Origin: Clostridium sp. UBA1056
GTDB taxonomy: Bacteria; Bacillota; Clostridia; Clostridiales; Clostridiaceae
Direction: 5' to 3'
NCBI GenBank assembly: GCA_002316385.1
Contig: DCDL01000055.1
Span: 153,803-195,356 of the forward strand
DNA length: 41,554 nt
The number at the start of each line of letters is the position of its first letter. Within the stretch, counting starts at the first letter, position 1. The notes beneath the pieces were generated by a model that had not been told where the DNA came from, searched no databases, and saw only the letters and a program-made list of their open reading frames with translations. The translations under genes and the position numbers were made by a program. Of this stretch, positions 39,206 to 41,554 are shown piece after piece.

Positions 39206-40795
39206 ATGATGGAAAACATTGATAAAGATTTACGTTCAATACAAGAAGCGAGAAATCTTGCTAGACTTGGAAAAATAGCAGCTGATAAAATTGCTGATTA
39301 TAGCGAGGAGCAAATTGATAAAATTTTACGTAATATGGTTAGAGTAGCAGAAGAAAATGCAGTTTGCTTAGCACAAATGGCAGTTGAAGAGACAGGCTTC
39401 GGTAAAGCTGAAGATAAAACTTTCAAAAACCATTTAGCATCTACTGTATTATATGATTCAATTAAAGACATGAAAACTATAGGTGTAATTAGAGAAGATG
39501 AGGTAAATAAGACTATAGAGATTGCTGAGCCAGTTGGCTTAGTTATGGGTATAGTACCTTCAACAAACCCAACTTCTACAGCAATTTTTAAATCTATGAT
39601 TGCAATTAAATCTCGTAATGCTATAGTGTTCGCACCACATCCATCTGCTGCAAAATGTACAATTAAAGCAGTTGAATTAATGAGAGACGCAGCTATTGAA
39701 GCTGGTGCACCAGAGAACATCATAGGCTCTGTAACTATACCAACAATTGCAGCTACAAACGATTTAATGAAAAGCAAAGAAGTTGCTATTATAATAGCTA
39801 CAGGTGGTCCAGGAATGGTTAAGGCTGCTTACAGCTCAGGAAAACCAGCCCTTGGAGTTGGAGCAGGAAACTCTCCAGCATACATTGAAAGAACTGCTAA
39901 TGTAGAAAAGGCTGTTAGAAACATTATTGCAAGTAAGACTTTTGACTATGGTACAATTTGTGCTTCAGAACAATCAATAATCTGCGAAGAATGCAATTAT
40001 GATGTGGTTGTTCAAGAGTTGAAAAAGCAAGGTGGATATTTTATGACAGAAGAAGAAACTAATAAAGTTTGTGAGCTGTTATTTAAGAATGGACATGCTA
40101 TGAATGCTAAATTTGTTGGAAGAAGTCCACAAGTTATTGCAAATGCTGCAGGATTTACAGTTCCATCAGAAACTAAAGTACTTATAGGAAAACAAAACGG
40201 AGTAGGTCAAGGTAATCCATTATCTTTTGAAAAACTTACAACAGTTCTTGCATTCTATACAGTAAAAGATTGTCATGAAGCATGCGAATTAAGTATTGAA
40301 TTACTTCAAAATGGAATTGGTCATACAATGAGCATCCATACAGAAGACAGAGATATGGTTATGAAGTTTGCTAAAAAACCAGCTTCTCGTATTCTTGTTA
40401 ATACTGGTGGATCTCAAGGTGGAACAGGTGCAAGCACAGGTCTTAATCCTTCATTTACTTTAGGTTGTGGTACATGGGGAGGAAGTTCAGTATCTGAGAA
40501 CGTTACTCCAGAGCACCTTATAAACATAAAAAGGGTTGCTTATGGTTTAAAAGACTGTGCAACATTAGCATCTAATGATCCAACTTTCAACCGTATAAAA
40601 ACTGCTGAAAATTGCCATGCAGTACAAAATCAATTTATGAATATGAGCCCAGCTCAAATTGCAGCAGCAGCAGAAGTTTTAAATAAAGTTAATGATTCTG
40701 CTAAAAGCACTAACAATTGTACTGAAAGCGCAAAAAGTGAAGAACTTTTAGACTTAGTTAACCAAATAGTTGCTGCTATGAAGGGGGCAAACTAA
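39206..40795 (+). CDS. CoA-acylating acetaldehyde dehydrogenase (BMC)
   Basis: A 529-residue enzyme of the PduP/EutE/CutF type. The active-site segment FDYGTICASEQS carries Cys252, and the cofactor segment TGGPGMVKAAYSSGKPALGV is canonical. It oxidises acetaldehyde to acetyl-CoA with NAD+ and CoA. The N-terminal helices (DKDLRSIQEARNLARLGKIA) and a C-terminal tail after a Ser/Asn-rich linker (EELLDLVNQIVAAMKG) look like encapsulation peptides. It is the active partner of the Cys-less paralogue at 29562. Either of the two ATGs at 39206 and 39209 may be the start. Its stop overlaps the next start by one base. Confidence 0.94.
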   Translation: MMENIDKDLRSIQEARNLARLGKIAADKIADYSEEQIDKILRNMVRVAEENAVCLAQMAVEETGFGKAEDKTFKNHLASTVLYDSIKDMKTIGVIREDEVNKTIEIAEPVGLVMGIVPSTNPTSTAIFKSMIAIKSRNAIVFAPHPSAAKCTIKAVELMRDAAIEAGAPENIIGSVTIPTIAATNDLMKSKEVAIIIATGGPGMVKAAYSSGKPALGVGAGNSPAYIERTANVEKAVRNIIASKTFDYGTICASEQSIICEECNYDVVVQELKKQGGYFMTEEETNKVCELLFKNGHAMNAKFVGRSPQVIANAAGFTVPSETKVLIGKQNGVGQGNPLSFEKLTTVLAFYTVKDCHEACELSIELLQNGIGHTMSIHTEDRDMVMKFAKKPASRILVNTGGSQGGTGASTGLNPSFTLGCGTWGGSSVSENVTPEHLINIKRVAYGLKDCATLASNDPTFNRIKTAENCHAVQNQFMNMSPAQIAAAAEVLNKVNDSAKSTNNCTESAKSEELLDLVNQIVAAMKGAN

Positions 40796-41445
40796 TGGAA
40801 AATTGCGAAGAAATATTAAGAGTTTTACTAGAAGCCATTAAAAGCAACGGAGCAAATAATGGAATTCAGAAAAATTCATCTGAGATTCCAGTAGGAATTT
40901 CTAATAGACATGTGCATCTTTCACAAAAGGATTTAGAGAGCCTTTTCGGTAAAGATTATGAGCTTACTAAGCTTAAAGACCTATCTCAACCTGGACAATA
41001 TGCTTGTAAGGAAGTTGTAACAATTTGCGGACCAAAAGGTGCAATTGAAAAAGTTAGAATACTTGGTCCTGTAAGAAGTAAGACTCAAGTTGAAGTTTTA
41101 GCTGGAGATTGCGTTAAACTTGGGGTAGCATCACATGTAAAATTATCTGGAGATTTAAATGGAACACCTGGAATCACAGTAATTGGAGCAAAAGGTTCTG
41201 TTCAAATTGAAGAAGGATTAATGGTTGCACAAAGACACATTCACATGACACTTGAAGATGCTAGAAATCTAGGAGTACATGACGGAGAAGTAGTATCAAT
41301 AAAATTTGAAGATTTAAGAGGCGGAGTATATAGCAACGTGGCTATTAGAGCTAATAATTCTTCACAACTTGAGTGTCATCTTGATATTGAAGAAGCTAAT
41401 GCAATGGGCATTAACTCAAAATCAAAAGTGACAATAGTTAAATAA
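40795..41445 (+). CDS. pduL: Phosphate acyltransferase PduL
   Basis: A 216-residue protein with an N-terminal amphipathic helix (CEEILRVLLEAIKSN) of the encapsulation type and two related domains with the zinc-binding histidine motifs GISNRHVHLSQKDLE and VAQRHIHMTLEDA. It converts acetyl-CoA and phosphate to acetyl phosphate, returning CoA within the compartment and feeding the EutQ-like kinase. The start codon overlaps the aldehyde dehydrogenase stop (TAATG), with a GGGGGC site in front. Confidence 0.95.
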   Translation: MENCEEILRVLLEAIKSNGANNGIQKNSSEIPVGISNRHVHLSQKDLESLFGKDYELTKLKDLSQPGQYACKEVVTICGPKGAIEKVRILGPVRSKTQVEVLAGDCVKLGVASHVKLSGDLNGTPGITVIGAKGSVQIEEGLMVAQRHIHMTLEDARNLGVHDGEVVSIKFEDLRGGVYSNVAIRANNSSQLECHLDIEEANAMGINSKSKVTIVK

Positions 41446-41483
41446 TAGTTTATAAATAAAAAAATATTTAGGAGGAGTTTAAT

Positions 41484-41554
41484 ATGAAATACGATGCATT
41501 AGGAATGATAGAAACAAAAGGATTAATAGGATCAATAGAAGCTGCAGATGCTAT
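41484..41554 (+). CDS. BMC-H shell protein (partial, runs off the window)
   Basis: GGAGGAG precedes an ATG, and 23 codons are visible: MKYDALGMIETKGLIGSIEA and on to ADA. This is the beginning of another BMC-H hexameric shell protein, so the locus continues past the end of the window. Confidence 0.9.
   Translation, partial: MKYDALGMIETKGLIGSIEAADA

Noticed and set aside
1..41554. CRISPR array, tRNA or rRNA genes, intact transposase genes
   Set aside because: No regularly spaced direct repeats, no tRNA-like cloverleaf and no transposase frame were seen. The repeat family at 18-24 kb is too sparse and irregular for CRISPR.

Overview
The window looks like a chromosomal segment of a low-GC Clostridium-type Firmicute. 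It is very AT-rich, has strong AGGAGG-type ribosome binding sites, uses several TTG/GTG starts, and carries families typical of clostridia: CD3324-type regulator, YdjGHI module, LPxTG surface protein, strictly anaerobic glycyl-radical enzymes. No rRNA, tRNA, CRISPR array or intact insertion sequence was seen.

Layout. 1-6.1 kb: an SBBP beta-propeller protein, a nitroreductase (minus strand), a GC-richer non-coding stretch that folds into several strong stems (candidate structured RNA), two small membrane/coiled-coil proteins and an M50 peptidase. 6.2-8.5 kb: a metal-transporting P-type ATPase and its CsoR-family repressor on the minus strand, each preceded by the same 18-bp operator. 9-15.2 kb: mixed single genes (flavodoxin, Lrp regulator plus DMT exporter, CD3324-type regulator behind a riboswitch-like leader, tandem-GNAT acetyltransferase, TrmH-type RNA methyltransferase) mixed with decayed genes. 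15.3-18.5 kb: an internalin-like LRR surface protein, a broken phage/plasmid primase and structured intergenic elements. 18.5-22 kb: a ydjGHI-like envelope-stress module (SPFH/zinc-ribbon, zinc-ribbon membrane protein, TPM protein) without pspA. 22.6-24.6 kb: a PTP-like phosphatase, then a gene-poor kilobase with relics.

24.7-41.5 kb (window end): a choline-utilisation bacterial microcompartment (BMC) locus of the glycyl-radical type. CutC cleaves choline to trimethylamine and acetaldehyde inside the shell after activation by CutD. Acetaldehyde is oxidised to acetyl-CoA by a CoA-acylating aldehyde dehydrogenase, converted by PduL to acetyl phosphate and by the EutQ-like kinase to acetate (ATP), while an iron-type alcohol dehydrogenase makes ethanol and recycles NADH. 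Shell parts are several BMC-H proteins, an EutS/PduU-type permuted protein, a Cys-bearing GrpU-like protein and a BMC-P vertex protein. Accessory genes are EutP-, EutT- and EutJ-like. A DMT-family transporter and a small winged-helix-like protein start the main run of genes. A MerR/GyrI-type regulator precedes it, and MerR-style promoters (long -35/-10 spacers over dyads) lie between it and the locus.

The most notable observations: the first of the two BMC aldehyde dehydrogenases has lost its catalytic cysteine; one BMC-H protein carries an acidic linker and a SAP-like C-terminal domain; a family of dispersed structured repeats (three copies) ends, in two copies, in CCTCA/TGAGG-TTTTT stems; and there are two unassigned structured RNA candidates (3.7 kb and 12.1 kb).
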